A DNA stretch of 64,000 bases from Geodermatophilus sabuli (GTDB taxonomy: Bacteria > Actinomycetota > Actinomycetes > Mycobacteriales > Geodermatophilaceae): positions 310,001 through 374,000 of the forward strand of contig NZ_JAAGWF010000008.1 of the NCBI RefSeq assembly GCF_010686765.1, read 5' to 3'. Positions 50,875-62,345 of this stretch are shown here, piece after piece (the stretch's first letter is position 1; each line of letters opens with the position of its first letter). The notes below the pieces were generated by a model. That model was given only the letters and a program-made list of their open reading frames with translations. It ran no database searches and was not told where the DNA came from. A program made the position numbers and the translations under genes.

Positions 50875-50892
<18 letters not shown>
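50850..50892 (-). repeat. 26-base-offset duplication at the sdhA/sdhB junction
   Basis: Seventeen bases at 50850-50866 and 50876-50892 are identical but for one base. On the minus strand each copy holds CGGAG, then ACAAGTGA: the first is the sdhA stop region, the second the sdhB start region. Confidence 0.75.
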
Positions 50893-52821
<1,929 letters not shown>

Positions 52822-52834
52822 CGCTGGGGGCTCC

Positions 52835-53539
52835 TCAGTCGACGATGTTGAAGAGGACGGAGAAGGGCACGATCAGGAAGCCGACGGTCAGCAGCGTGGC
52901 GAACGCGATGGCGAAGGCGTTGACCGTCCGCTCGCGACGCTTGTTGCTCTGTCCCAGCGTCTGGGTGGCGCTCCAGATCCCGTGCCGCAGGTGCATGCCC
53001 AGCAGGAGCAGGGCGAGCACGTAGAACGCCGTGATGAACGGGTTCTGGAAGCTGGCCACGAGCCGGTCGTAGGGCGTCGAGTCCGCGCCGTCCGGGTTCA
53101 CCGCGCCGACCGTGAGGTCGAGGATGTGCCAGATGATGAACAGCAGCACGATCACGCCGCCCCAGCGCATGGTCCGGGAGGCGTAGCTCTGGGCCACGGC
53201 CTTCTTGCTGACGTAGCGCTCCGGGCGGGCCCGTCGGGCCTGCCGCCACAGGGAGACCGCCGCCCAGAAGTGCGCGATGACCGCGGCCAGCAGCACGATG
53301 CGGATGATCCACAGCGTCGTCTGCGAGGGGACGGCCGGCTCACCGATCGTGCGGATCCACTCGGAGTAGTGGTTGAAGGACTCGCGGCCCGCGAAGACCT
53401 TCAGGTTCCCGATCATGTGCGCGATCAGGTACAGCACCAAGATGATGCCGCTGACCGCCATCACGACCTTCTTGAAGACCGAGTTGGTCTTCGCGGCCTT
53501 CGGCGTCCTGCGTTGGCCAGAGTGCGTCACCGTCACCAC
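52835..53539 (-). CDS. sdhC: Succinate dehydrogenase cytochrome b558 subunit
   Basis: 234 residues from GTG 53539; GTG 53536 is the next codon. Five membrane helices with histidines suited to bind two hemes: [63 protein letters not shown], and [20 protein letters not shown]. This is the single large anchor of type B succinate:quinone oxidoreductase. A -10 box lies 7 bases before the GTG, so translation is probably leaderless. It begins the sdhCAB operon. Confidence 0.92.
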   Translation of the reverse strand: MVTVTHSGQRRTPKAAKTNSVFKKVVMAVSGIILVLYLIAHMIGNLKVFAGRESFNHYSEWIRTIGEPAVPSQTTLWIIRIVLLAAVIAHFWAAVSLWRQARRARPERYVSKKAVAQSYASRTMRWGGVIVLLFIIWHILDLTVGAVNPDGADSTPYDRLVASFQNPFITAFYVLALLLLGMHLRHGIWSATQTLGQSNKRRERTVNAFAIAFATLLTVGFLIVPFSVLFNIVD

Positions 53540-53546
53540 GGCACCA

Positions 53547-53552
53547 AAGCTA
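53547..53552 (-). promoter_or_regulatory. -10 box of the sdhCAB operon (leaderless)
   Basis: On the minus strand TAGCTT is followed by exactly 7 bases and then GTG GTG at 53539. No ribosome site precedes the start codon. A TTGACG lies upstream but at 23 bases, too far for a standard -35. Confidence 0.5.
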
Positions 53553-53696
53553 GGTCGTCGCCGAGGTGACGGCCACGTCAACGCGCGGTGACACGGCTCT
53601 CGTAAGGATGCCCTAACCCGGGCCTGCCGCTACGGTGCGCAGGTCGGTCGCCCGGCGCGGGCGCGGCACACACCCTGCGAGGGGGAGGACGACGAC

Positions 53697-54294
<598 letters not shown>

Positions 54295-54302
<8 letters not shown>

Positions 54303-55008
54303 CGCGGCGCCGCCCCGTGCCTCCCGGGGCGGCTGGCGGGTGGCGACCGTCGCGTCGGTGCAGCGCCCGATCGAGCGGGCCGTGGCGCTGCGGCTCGACG
54401 TCGCCGACCGGATCGACCACCTGCCCGGCCAGCACTACGTCGTCCGGCTGACGGCGCCGGACGGGTACACCGCCCAGCGCTCGTACTCCGTGGCCTCGGC
54501 GCCCGACGACCCGCAGGTCGAGCTCTTCGTCGAGCGGCTGGAGGACGGCGAGGTCTCCACCTACCTCGCCGACGTCGTCGAGCCAGGCGACGTGCTGGAG
54601 GTCCGCGGCCCGATCGGCGGCTGGTTCGTGTGGGACGGCAGCACGCCGGCGTTGCTGGTCGGTGGCGGCACCGGCGTCGTGCCGTTCGTGGCGATGCTGC
54701 GGGCCGCCCGCGACCTCGACCGCACCGACCTGCTGCGGATCGCCGTCTCCACCCGGACGCTGGCCGGCCTGCCCTACGCCGACGAGCTGGTGGCGGCCGG
54801 CGCCCTGGTGATCACCACCCGGGAGCCGCGGGGCATCCGGCCGGCGGGCCGGCTGACCGACGCCGACCTCATCCCGCTCTGGGAACCGGGGCAGACCGCC
54901 TACGTCTGCGGGTCGACCTCCTTCGCGGAGGCGGCCAGCCAGCTGCTGATCGGCATGGGCGTGCCGGCGCCCGCCGTCCGGATCGAGCGGTTCGGCCCCA
55001 GCGGCTGA
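54295..55008 (+). CDS. Ferredoxin-NADP reductase family oxidoreductase
   Basis: 237 residues from GTG 54295, inside the end of the preceding gene. An FAD barrel (PGQHYVVRLTAPDGYTAQRSYSVASAP with RSYS at about 62-65) is followed by an NAD(P) domain (LLVGGGTGVVPFVAML near 118 and YVCGSTSFAEAASQLL near 202). There is no iron-sulfur domain. It presumably reduces the molybdopterin enzyme encoded just upstream, replacing the membrane heme partner of MsrP systems. Confidence 0.87.
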
Positions 55009-55067
55009 GAGAGGACCCGTCCCCCTCACGTCTCGCAGGCTCGACGCGGACCTCCAGACGGGGCCGG

Positions 55068-56351
55068 TCAGCGTCCGACGACCCCCTGGAGGGTGGTGCA
55101 CGCCTCCCGCTCCACGGCGAGCACCTCTGCGGCCTGCGCGGCGAGGCGGTCCAGCTGCGCCAGCCGGTCGGCCTCGGCCAGCTCCAGGCCGTCGGTGAGC
55201 CTCCGGGCCTCCGCGGCCAGCTGCCGCAGCTGGTCGGTCGCCGCACTGCCCTGGTCGAGCAACAGCTCCAGGCGCCGTTCCACGAGCGCCCGGTAGGGGG
55301 CCAGTGGACCGCTCACCGCCTCCTCGGCGATGCCCGCCCACAGCTGCCCGGCCGCGGCGTAGCGGGCGGCGGCCTCGGCCAGTGCCGGCTCGTCGAGGAG
55401 CCCGGCCGCCGTGTCGAGGAAGTCGGCGTACAGCGGCCGCATCGCCCCGGGGGAGGAGAGGTCCGTGGTCAGGCAGTCGTGCAACCGGCGCATCGCCGTC
55501 CCGAACGACGGGCCGCTGGCGAAGCGGCGCGCCCAGCCCGACCTCCCGCGCCGGTCGGCCACCGCGTCGGCCCACTTGGCCAGGCCCCGCAACCCGAAGG
55601 CCCCCGCGAAGGCGTTGGGCATGACGTCCCCGGTGAGGTCGTGCACGGTGACGGCGAGGGCCGCGCGGATCCCCGGGACGACGTCCACCGGTGCCGCCGG
55701 CGGCTCGACGACCAGCATCCGGTGCCTGCTCGCCCGGTGCGCCGCCCGGGCCGCCGCGAACGCCGCCGCGTCGACCGGGGTCGGTGCCAGGCACTCGTCG
55801 TCCAGGAGGACCACCCCGTCCCGGCGACCCAGGACGCCGACCTCGTGCGGCTCGGCGCCCTCGAGGCTGTCGGCCCACACCTGGTAGCCCAGGCCCGCCC
55901 GGTCGACGGTGCAGATCGCGGTCCGCCCGGCGTCGAGGGCGGCGTCGAGGTCGCGGGCCGCCTTCGCCGCGCTGCCGGTCTGCAGCACGCGGTGGGCCAC
56001 CCCCGCCCGCTCCAGCGCGCCGGCCAGGAACGGCCGCGGGTGGATGCGGGGGACGATCGTCATCGTCGGCAGCGCATCGGCGTAGTCGAAGGAGAAGTAC
56101 ATGAAGCCGATGCCGCCGGCCAGGCCCGCCACCACCGGCTCCGCCAACGGGCGGCCGTCGTGGGCGGCGGTGACGCCGGCGGCCCGCAGCGCGTTGGTGA
56201 GCAGCCCGCTGTCGTGGTGCCGGCCACCGCCGGTGACGGGGTGGTCGCCGGCGTCTGCGGGGGAGAGGTTCCGGCGGGCGGTGGTGTACCGCTCGCCGGT
56301 CCGGGCCATGCGGGCGCGGACGGCGGCCTTCAGGTGCTTGTGGGCGGTCAT
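55068..56351 (-). CDS. BtrH N-terminal domain protein (DUF4872-type)
   Basis: 427 residues from ATG 56351. Residues ~40-170 match the BtrH N-terminal domain: GGRHHDSGLLTNALRAAGV, EPVVAGLAGGIGFMYFSFDY and PRIHPRPFLAGALERAGV; the rest fits the linked C-terminal domain (VVLLDDECLAP, SFGTAMRRLHDCLTTD). BtrH is the acyltransferase of butirosin synthesis that moves an acyl chain from a carrier protein to an aminoglycoside. Here there are no antibiotic genes nearby, so the acceptor is unknown. The first 30 residues are basic and helical (HKHLKAAVRARMARTGERYT). Confidence 0.72.
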   Translation of the reverse strand: MTAHKHLKAAVRARMARTGERYTTARRNLSPADAGDHPVTGGGRHHDSGLLTNALRAAGVTAAHDGRPLAEPVVAGLAGGIGFMYFSFDYADALPTMTIVPRIHPRPFLAGALERAGVAHRVLQTGSAAKAARDLDAALDAGRTAICTVDRAGLGYQVWADSLEGAEPHEVGVLGRRDGVVLLDDECLAPTPVDAAAFAAARAAHRASRHRMLVVEPPAAPVDVVPGIRAALAVTVHDLTGDVMPNAFAGAFGLRGLAKWADAVADRRGRSGWARRFASGPSFGTAMRRLHDCLTTDLSSPGAMRPLYADFLDTAAGLLDEPALAEAAARYAAAGQLWAGIAEEAVSGPLAPYRALVERRLELLLDQGSAATDQLRQLAAEARRLTDGLELAEADRLAQLDRLAAQAAEVLAVEREACTTLQGVVGR

Positions 56352-56621
56352 GGGGGCTCCTCCGGCGGCGCGGGCCCCGACCCCACGCGTCGCCGGCCCG
56401 GCCGCAGCAGAGAAGGGGTGGACCAGCTGCCGTTCCGGGCCCCGAGGACATCGATCCCCTCTGCCCTCGCACGGCCGGAGGCGTGGGCAACCGGTCAGAG
56501 GGTGTGGCGTGGGGTCCGCCGGGTCGCACGCTACCGCCCGGTGCGGCCGTACGGGGGGGGTGCCCGGCCGTCGACGGCGCCCGCGTCCGGGCCGCGACGG
56601 GGCAGCGGGAGAATCCCCGGC

Positions 56622-57140
56622 ATGCCGCACGCCGAGGTGACCGCCCAGTCGACCGTCGACGAGCCGCTGCGCGCGCAGCTGCTCGCCTGCTGGACCGACG
56701 TCAGCAACGCCGGCGGCGCGGTCGGGTTCGTCCCGCCGGTGACCGCCGAGGACGTCGCCCCCGTGCTCGACGCGGTGGTCGACCGGGTGCGCGCCGGCCG
56801 GGAGGTGCTCGCGCTGCTCCGGGTGGACGGCGAGCTGGCCGGGTTCGCGGTGCTGTCGCTGTCGATGAGCCCGCTGCGGCGGCACTGGGCCACCGTGCTG
56901 CGGGTGCAGGTGCACCCCGACCGGCAGGGCCAGGGGCTGGGGCGGGCGCTGATGACCGGGGTGCACGACGTCGCCCGGGCGCGCGGACTGGAGTTCCTGC
57001 ACCTCACCGTGCGCGGTGGCACGGGGATCGAGGCCTTCTACCAGGGCCTCGGCTACCGGGAGTTCGGCCGGATGCCCGGCGCGATCCGGGTGGCGCCGGG
57101 GGACGACCGCGACGAGCTGCACCTGACCTGCCGGTTGTGA
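56622..57140 (+). CDS. GNAT family N-acetyltransferase
   Basis: 172 residues from ATG 56622. The acetyl-CoA site is LRVQVHPDRQGQGLGRALMTGVHDVARARG near 103-132 (Q/RxxGxG/A as RQGQGLG), followed by LHLTVRGGTGIEAFYQGLGYREFGRMPG. A complete, stand-alone acetyltransferase with unknown substrate. It is divergent from the BtrH-like gene with about 270 bases between. Confidence 0.88.
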   Translation: MPHAEVTAQSTVDEPLRAQLLACWTDVSNAGGAVGFVPPVTAEDVAPVLDAVVDRVRAGREVLALLRVDGELAGFAVLSLSMSPLRRHWATVLRVQVHPDRQGQGLGRALMTGVHDVARARGLEFLHLTVRGGTGIEAFYQGLGYREFGRMPGAIRVAPGDDRDELHLTCRL

Positions 57141-57170
57141 GGCCCTCGCGACCCATCGGCGGACGGTCGT

Positions 57171-57869
57171 TCAGCCCAGCGGGTCGCGGCCGCCCACGGT
57201 GCCCGTGGAGGAGAGCAGGCCGAGCCGGGCGAACAGCTCCTCGGCGTACCAGCCCTCCTGGGCGGTCCGGGTGACCACCGCGGCGTGCGGCGCCCGGTCG
57301 TAGGCGAAGGAGTTCAGCGCGGCCGAGGAGTCCCAGAGGCTGACCGTGCCCTGCAGCCCGACCGGCGCCTCGCCGATGCCCAGGGCCAGGCGCAGGCCGG
57401 GGCTCGCGTGCAGGTCGGCCGACACCGGCGGCACGGCCCGCCAGAAGGTCACCGCCTTGCGGGCCACGAGCCGCGCGCGGGTGACGGCCACGACCGGCCC
57501 GTCCCAGCGCTGCGGCCACGGCCGGCCGAACGGCTCCTCCTTCGACCACAGCCCGCGGGAGGCCAGCGGCCGCAGGGTCGCCGTCCACTCCTCGTCGGCG
57601 ATGCGCTGCCACCGGCGCCGGACGGCGCTGCCCGCGAACGCCGATGCCGCGTCCGCGTCGTCCCACACCGCGAGCAGTGCCCACCGGCGGGGATCGGCGT
57701 CGCGGACGGTGAACGTCCGCCCGCTGCCGGTGCCCAGCAACTTGGCGAACCGGAGACCCGGGACGTCCCGCAGCGGTCGCCGGTCGGCGGCCATGCGCAG
57801 CAGGGCGGCGGGGACGGCCCGTGCCGGCACGCCCCACACGTGCAGGGTGGCCACCCGTCGCGACGTCAT
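57171..57869 (-). CDS. Spheroidene monooxygenase-like protein (CrtA family)
   Basis: 232 residues from ATG 57869. It shows the CrtA-family pattern: VWGVPARAVPAALLRMAADRR, FAKLLGTGSGRTF, PRRWALLAVWDD, LASRGLWSKEEPFGRP, RARLVARKAVTFWRAVPPVS, and LGIGEAPVGLQGTVSLWDS. CrtA oxidises carotenoids in purple bacteria with heme and oxygen; no carotenoid genes are present here, so only the fold is assigned. It is divergent from the FNT channel gene (110 bases). Confidence 0.75.
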   Translation of the reverse strand: MTSRRVATLHVWGVPARAVPAALLRMAADRRPLRDVPGLRFAKLLGTGSGRTFTVRDADPRRWALLAVWDDADAASAFAGSAVRRRWQRIADEEWTATLRPLASRGLWSKEEPFGRPWPQRWDGPVVAVTRARLVARKAVTFWRAVPPVSADLHASPGLRLALGIGEAPVGLQGTVSLWDSSAALNSFAYDRAPHAAVVTRTAQEGWYAEELFARLGLLSSTGTVGGRDPLG

Positions 57870-57978
57870 GGGCCCAGTCTCCCCGGCCCGCCGACGTGTG
57901 GCCCGGCACCGGCCGGGTAGGCCCGCGCGGTCGCACCCCGCGTCCACGTCGTGGGCCGGCCGTCGGAGAGGAGCCCCG

Positions 57979-58791
57979 GTGGCGCAGTCGGCACGCGAGG
58001 AGCTGGGGCAGTCCGACGCCCCGGTCGAGGACCAGGTCGTCGAGGCGTTCGACCGGATCGTCGACGAGGGCGCCCAGCGGCTGCACCGGTCCTGGCGGGA
58101 GGTGCTGACCACCGGCCTCGCCGGGGGCCTGGAGGTGGCCACGGGGGTGGTCGCGCTCCTCGCCGTCTACACCGAGACGCGCAGCCACCTGCTGGCCGGG
58201 CTGGCGTTCAGCATCGGCTTCGTCGCGCTGATGCTGGCCAAGAGCGAGCTGTTCACCGAGGGCTTCCTGGTGCCGGTGACCGCGGTCGTGGCCGGGCGGG
58301 CCAGTGCCGCGCAGCTCGGGAAGCTGTGGGCCGGCACGCTGATCGCCAACCTGGTCGGCGGCTGGCTGGTGATGTGGCTGGTGGTGCACGCCCTGCCCGA
58401 GCTCGGGACCACCGCCATCGAGTCCGGCCGGACGTTCGTCGAGGCGCCGCTGGACCTGCAGGCCGTCTGCCTGGCGCTGCTCGCCGGCAGCTTCATCACC
58501 CTGATGACCCGGATGCAGCACGGCGCGGACTCCGAGGCCGGCAAGCTCGCGGCCTCGGTCGCCGGCGGCTTCCTGCTCGCCGGGCTGGTGCTGTTCCACT
58601 CCATCCTGGACTCGCTGATCCTCTTCGGCGCCCTGCACGCGGGCGCGCCCTACGGCTACGGTGACTGGCTCGAGTGGTTCTGGTACACCACCCTGCTCAA
58701 CGTCGTCGGCGGGCTGGTCGTGGTCACCTTCCTGCGCCTGGTGCGCAGCAAGGAGCTCATCGAGCGGGAACGGGCCGCCGCGGGCGCCTGA
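57979..58791 (+). CDS. Formate/nitrite transporter family channel
   Basis: 270 residues from GTG 57979 (GGAGAGGAG upstream). Six helices of the FNT fold after a ~45-residue soluble start: EVLTTGLAGGLEVATGVVALLAV, LLAGLAFSIGFVALMLAKSELFTEGFLVPVTAVVAGR, WAGTLIANLVGGWLVMW, and ITLMTRMQHGADSEAGK. FNT channels carry formate, nitrite or hydrosulfide as small anions. The acidic N-terminal extension and the MTRMQHGADS loop put it in the YfdC-like branch, whose substrate is unsettled. Confidence 0.87.
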   Translation: MAQSAREELGQSDAPVEDQVVEAFDRIVDEGAQRLHRSWREVLTTGLAGGLEVATGVVALLAVYTETRSHLLAGLAFSIGFVALMLAKSELFTEGFLVPVTAVVAGRASAAQLGKLWAGTLIANLVGGWLVMWLVVHALPELGTTAIESGRTFVEAPLDLQAVCLALLAGSFITLMTRMQHGADSEAGKLAASVAGGFLLAGLVLFHSILDSLILFGALHAGAPYGYGDWLEWFWYTTLLNVVGGLVVVTFLRLVRSKELIERERAAAGA

Positions 58792-58838
58792 GGCGGCCGC
58801 CCGGCCGAGCCTCCCGCGCGCGCCGCCCCGCGCTGGCC

Positions 58839-59753
58839 ATGCTGTCGCACGTGATCGAGCTCGACGGCCTGACCAAGCAGTACCGCGACCGGGTCGCCGT
58901 CGACGACCTCACCGTCCGTGTCGAGCCCGGCCGGGTGACCGGCTTCCTCGGCCCCAACGGCTCGGGGAAGACGACGACGATGCGCTGCGTCCTCGGTCTG
59001 ACCCGGCCCACCGCCGGGAGCGCCACCGTCCTCGGGGTGCCCTACCGGCAGCTGTCCTGGCCGATGCGGCGGGTCGGCGCGCTCATCGACCCCCGGGCCC
59101 GCCACCCCGGGCGGACCGCCTACCAGCACCTCGCCGTCCTGGCGCAGAGCAACGCCCTGCCCAGCAGCCGGGTCGACGAGGTGGTCGAGCTGGTCGGGCT
59201 GGGCAGCGTCGCGCACGAGCGGGTGCGCGGCTTCTCCCTCGGGATGGGCCAGCGCCTCGGCATCGCCGCGGCGCTGCTCGGCGACCCCGACGTGCTGCTG
59301 CTCGACGAGCCGGTCAACGGGCTGGACCCCGAGGGGATCCGCTGGGTGCGCGAGCTGCTGCGCGGGCTGGCCGCCGAGGGTCGCACGGTGCTGGTCTCCA
59401 GCCACCTCATGAGCGAGATGGAGGACACCGCCGACCACCTCGTCGTCCTCGGCCGCGGCCGGCTGCTGGCCGACGTCTCCGTCGCCGAGCTGCTCGGTGC
59501 GCACGCCGCCGTCCGGGTGCGCAGTCCCGAGGCGCCGCTGCTGTCGGTGGCGCTGCGGTCGGCCGGCGCACACGTCGCCCTCGAGCTGGACGGCGCGCTG
59601 CGGGTGGAGGGGCTGGACGCGGCTGCCGTCGGCGACGTCGCGTTCTCCGCGGGCGTGCGCGTGCACGAGCTCACCCGGGTGGTCGCCTCGCTGGAGGCGG
59701 CCTACCTGGAGCTGGCCGGCGGGGACGTCGAGTACCGGGCGGGTGCCGCGTGA
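58839..59753 (+). CDS. ABC transporter ATP-binding protein
   Basis: 304 residues from ATG 58839. Walker A GPNGSGKTTT near 38-47, signature FSLGMGQRLGIAAALL (a variant of LSGGQ) near 134, Walker B VLLLDEPVNGLDPEG near 155 and the His loop VSSHLMSEM near 186. The region after 215 is the usual DrrA-type C-terminal domain. It pairs with the permease encoded immediately after it (GTGA overlap) as an exporter of the DrrAB type. Confidence 0.93.
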   Translation: MLSHVIELDGLTKQYRDRVAVDDLTVRVEPGRVTGFLGPNGSGKTTTMRCVLGLTRPTAGSATVLGVPYRQLSWPMRRVGALIDPRARHPGRTAYQHLAVLAQSNALPSSRVDEVVELVGLGSVAHERVRGFSLGMGQRLGIAAALLGDPDVLLLDEPVNGLDPEGIRWVRELLRGLAAEGRTVLVSSHLMSEMEDTADHLVVLGRGRLLADVSVAELLGAHAAVRVRSPEAPLLSVALRSAGAHVALELDGALRVEGLDAAAVGDVAFSAGVRVHELTRVVASLEAAYLELAGGDVEYRAGAA

Positions 59754-60499
59754 GGGCCGGCGTCCCGGTGCGGGCGGTGCTGCGCAGCGAGTGGACCAAG
59801 CTCGCGTCCGTGCGCTCGACGTGGTGGTGCGCCGCCGTCTACCTCGTCGTGGTCGCGGCGTTCGGCTGGCTGGCGGCGGCGAGCACCCCGACGGCGGTGC
59901 GGCCGGACCTCGCGGTGGGGGTGGCGCTGACCGGGTTCGGCTTCGGCCAGCTGGTGCTGGTGGTGCTCGGCGTCCTGGCCGTCAGCGCCGAGTTCGCCAC
60001 CGGCTCGGCGCTGGTGTCGCTGACCGCGGTGCCGCGCCGCTCCCGGTTGCTGGTGGCCAAGACCGTCGTCGTGGCCACCTGGGCGGCGCTGCTCACCGCG
60101 GTCCTGGCGGTGGTCTGCTGGCTGGCCGCCCGCACGCTCACCGCGGTCCCCGGCGGGATCCCGCTGACCGCCCCCGGCGTCCTGCGCGCGCTCGGCCTGC
60201 AGGTGGCGGGCGCGGCGCTGCTCACCGTGCTGGCCGTGGGGCTGGGCGCGGTGCTGCGGTCCAGCGCCGGCGGGGTCGGCGTGGGGGTCGCGCTGGTGTT
60301 CATGCTGCCGCCGCTGCTGGCCCTCGCCGGTGGGGTGGTGGCCTCGCGGGCGTCGCAGGCGCTGCCGGCGCTGCGGGTGGGGGAGGACCCGTTCCTCGCC
60401 GTCCCGACCACCTGGCCGGTGGGGCTGGTCGTGTGCGGCGCGTGGGCGGTGGGCGCCTGGGCGATCGGCGCGGTGCTGCTCGAGCGCCGCGACGTCTAG
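59750..60499 (+). CDS. ABC transporter permease
   Basis: 249 residues from GTG 59750. Six membrane helices; the start VRAVLRSEWTKLASVRSTWW is the hallmark of actinobacterial ABC-2 type permeases, followed by FGQLVLVVLGVLAVSAEFATGSALVSLTAVPRRSRLLVAK. Forms the membrane part of an exporter with the preceding ATPase. It converges with the DUF1990 gene, overlapping by four bases. Confidence 0.9.
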   Translation: MRAGVPVRAVLRSEWTKLASVRSTWWCAAVYLVVVAAFGWLAAASTPTAVRPDLAVGVALTGFGFGQLVLVVLGVLAVSAEFATGSALVSLTAVPRRSRLLVAKTVVVATWAALLTAVLAVVCWLAARTLTAVPGGIPLTAPGVLRALGLQVAGAALLTVLAVGLGAVLRSSAGGVGVGVALVFMLPPLLALAGGVVASRASQALPALRVGEDPFLAVPTTWPVGLVVCGAWAVGAWAIGAVLLERRDV

Positions 60500-61041
60500 G
60501 CCCGGGTCGCCTGTCGGATGGCCGAGAGGTAGCGCGCCGTGGCCAGCCGCTGGACGGCGGTGCTGACCGGGCCGCCCAGCCGGGCCAGCGGCGAGGCCAG
60601 CCGGGCGAACACCCGCAGCGCGAAGACGACGTCCCCCGAGGGCGTCAGCCGGACGACGAACGCCTCCTCCCCGCTCTCCGGGTGTCCGGGCAGCGTCCCG
60701 TAGGCGAAGCCCCGCTCGTTGCCGGTGGTCTGCGCCCACACCACCCGGCACGGGATGTCGTAGCCGAGCCGGGGCAGTCCCGCGGTGAGGACGACGACGG
60801 TGCCCGGCTCGGTCGCCGGTCCGGTCGCCCGCACCCGGAGCCCGACGCCGCGCTGGGCCCGCCAGTCGAACACCGCGGCGGCGGCCCGTTCGAGGTCGGC
60901 CGTCCCCGAGCCGACGACGACCGAGCGCTCGACGTGGTCGTACCCGGCGGGCAGCTCGGCGTCCCGGGTCGCCCCGACCTCGGCGTAGGTGAACGGGACG
61001 TCGGTGAGGTCGACGGGGTCGGGAGCGCGCAGGATGCCCAT
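60496..61041 (-). CDS. DUF1990 family protein
   Basis: 181 residues. DUF1990 sequence runs through the whole protein: PFTYAEVGATRDAELPAGYDHVERSVVVGSG, VFDWRAQRGVGLRV, RVVWAQTTGNERGFAYGTLPGHPESGEEAFVV and FARLASPLARLGGP. The family adopts a START-like fold in bacteria and plants, with no known biochemical role. It stands alone, between the convergent ABC permease gene and the divergent HipA-like kinase gene. Confidence 0.85.
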   Translation of the reverse strand: MGILRAPDPVDLTDVPFTYAEVGATRDAELPAGYDHVERSVVVGSGTADLERAAAAVFDWRAQRGVGLRVRATGPATEPGTVVVLTAGLPRLGYDIPCRVVWAQTTGNERGFAYGTLPGHPESGEEAFVVRLTPSGDVVFALRVFARLASPLARLGGPVSTAVQRLATARYLSAIRQATRA

Positions 61042-61086
61042 CCCGCGAGTGTCCCCGGCCGCGCCGCCGGTAGATTCCGCCCCACT

Positions 61087-61941
61087 GTGCTGCCCGCCGT
61101 CACCGCCACCCGCTACGTCACCCCGCTGCGCGAGGGTGGCTCGCTGCCGGGGCTCATGGAGGCCGACGACCTGGGCACCTACGTGGTGAAGTGGCGGGCC
61201 GCGGGACAGGGCGTCAAGGTGCTGGTCGCCGAGGTGGTGTGCGGTGAGCTGGCCCGGGCGCTGTCCTTGCCGGTGCCCGCGCTGGTCACCGTCGACGTCG
61301 CGCCGGAGCTGGCGGTGGGGGAGCCCGACGTCGAGGTGCAGGAGCTGCTGCAGCGCTCGGCCGGCACCAACCTCGGGCTGGACTACCTCCCGGGCGCGCT
61401 GGACTTCGAGGCCGGCGTCGGGGAGGTCGGCCCCGAGCTCGCCGGTCGGGTGCTGTGGTTCGACGCGCTGGTCGGCAACGTGGACCGCTCCTGGCGGAAC
61501 CCGAACATGCTGTTCTGGCACGACCGGCTGCAGCTGATCGACCACGGCGCCGCGCTGACCTTCCACCACAACTGGCCCGGGGCCCCCGCGGCGGTGGCCC
61601 GGCCCTACGACGCCGGTCAGCACGCGCTCGTCGAGTGCGAGCCGGACGTCCGGTCCGCGGACGCGGCCCTGGCACCACGGGTGACCGCCGACCTGCTCGC
61701 CGGCGTCCTGGCGCTGGTCCCTGACGCCTGGCTCGAGGGTCCCGCGCCCGACGAGCCGCCGTCCGCCGTTCGCCGCCGCTACACAGAGCAGCTGCTCGCC
61801 CGGCTGGCCGCCCGGGGGTCCTGGCTGCCGCAGCTGGTGGCCACCGCGGCCGCCGGTGGCTCGCGCCGACGGGCCCCCCGCGGGGAGAACCGGCCCTCGT
61901 GGCTGGGTCCGCCGCCGCCCGAGGGGATCCGCCAGCGGTGA
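61087..61941 (+). CDS. Short HipA-family kinase
   Basis: 284 residues from GTG 61087. It is a HipA-like kinase core without the N-terminal HipA subdomain (full HipA is ~440). Nucleotide-binding part YVVKWRAAGQGVKVLVAEVVCGELARAL near 30-57, catalytic loop LVGNVDRSWRNPNMLFW near 128-144 with Asp and Asn, and metal motif LIDHGAAL near 150. The start is preceded by TAGATT 10 bases away. It overlaps the DUF3037 gene by four bases, so the pair is probably one functional unit; the kinase target is unknown. Confidence 0.83.
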   Translation: MLPAVTATRYVTPLREGGSLPGLMEADDLGTYVVKWRAAGQGVKVLVAEVVCGELARALSLPVPALVTVDVAPELAVGEPDVEVQELLQRSAGTNLGLDYLPGALDFEAGVGEVGPELAGRVLWFDALVGNVDRSWRNPNMLFWHDRLQLIDHGAALTFHHNWPGAPAAVARPYDAGQHALVECEPDVRSADAALAPRVTADLLAGVLALVPDAWLEGPAPDEPPSAVRRRYTEQLLARLAARGSWLPQLVATAAAGGSRRRAPRGENRPSWLGPPPPEGIRQR

Positions 61942-62330
61942 GCCGGGAGACCTTCGAGTACGCCGTCCTGCGCGTGGTGCCCCGGGTCGACCGGGGCGAG
62001 TCGCTCAACGCCGGCGTCCTCGTCTACTGCCGGCAGCGGGACTACCTGGGTTCCCGGGTGCACCTCGACGTGGACCGGCTGCGCGCCCTCGACCCAACTG
62101 CCGACGCCGCCGCGATCCGCCGCGCGCTGCAGGCGGCCGCCGACGTGTGCGCCGCCGACCCGGTCTCCGGCGCGGCCGGCCGGGAGGCGCTGGGCTCGCG
62201 TTTCCGCTGGCTGACCGCGCCGCGCAGCACCGTCGTCCAGCCGGGACCGGTGCACACCGGGCTGACCGCGGACCCCGACGCCGAGGCCGACCGGCTCCTG
62301 CGCCTGCTGGTCCTGCCCGTCGAGGGCTGA
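61938..62330 (+). CDS. DUF3037 protein
   Basis: 130 residues from GTG 61938. FEYAVLRVVPRVDRGESLNAGVLVYC at the start is the diagnostic DUF3037 motif. This domain is regularly found directly after short HipA-like kinases, as here, with overlapping start and stop codons (GTGA). Its biochemical role is unknown; an antitoxin or adaptor role has been supposed for such pairs, which this sequence cannot decide. Confidence 0.87.
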   Translation: MSRETFEYAVLRVVPRVDRGESLNAGVLVYCRQRDYLGSRVHLDVDRLRALDPTADAAAIRRALQAAADVCAADPVSGAAGREALGSRFRWLTAPRSTVVQPGPVHTGLTADPDAEADRLLRLLVLPVEG

Positions 62331-62345
62331 CGGGCAGGGGCCCTC

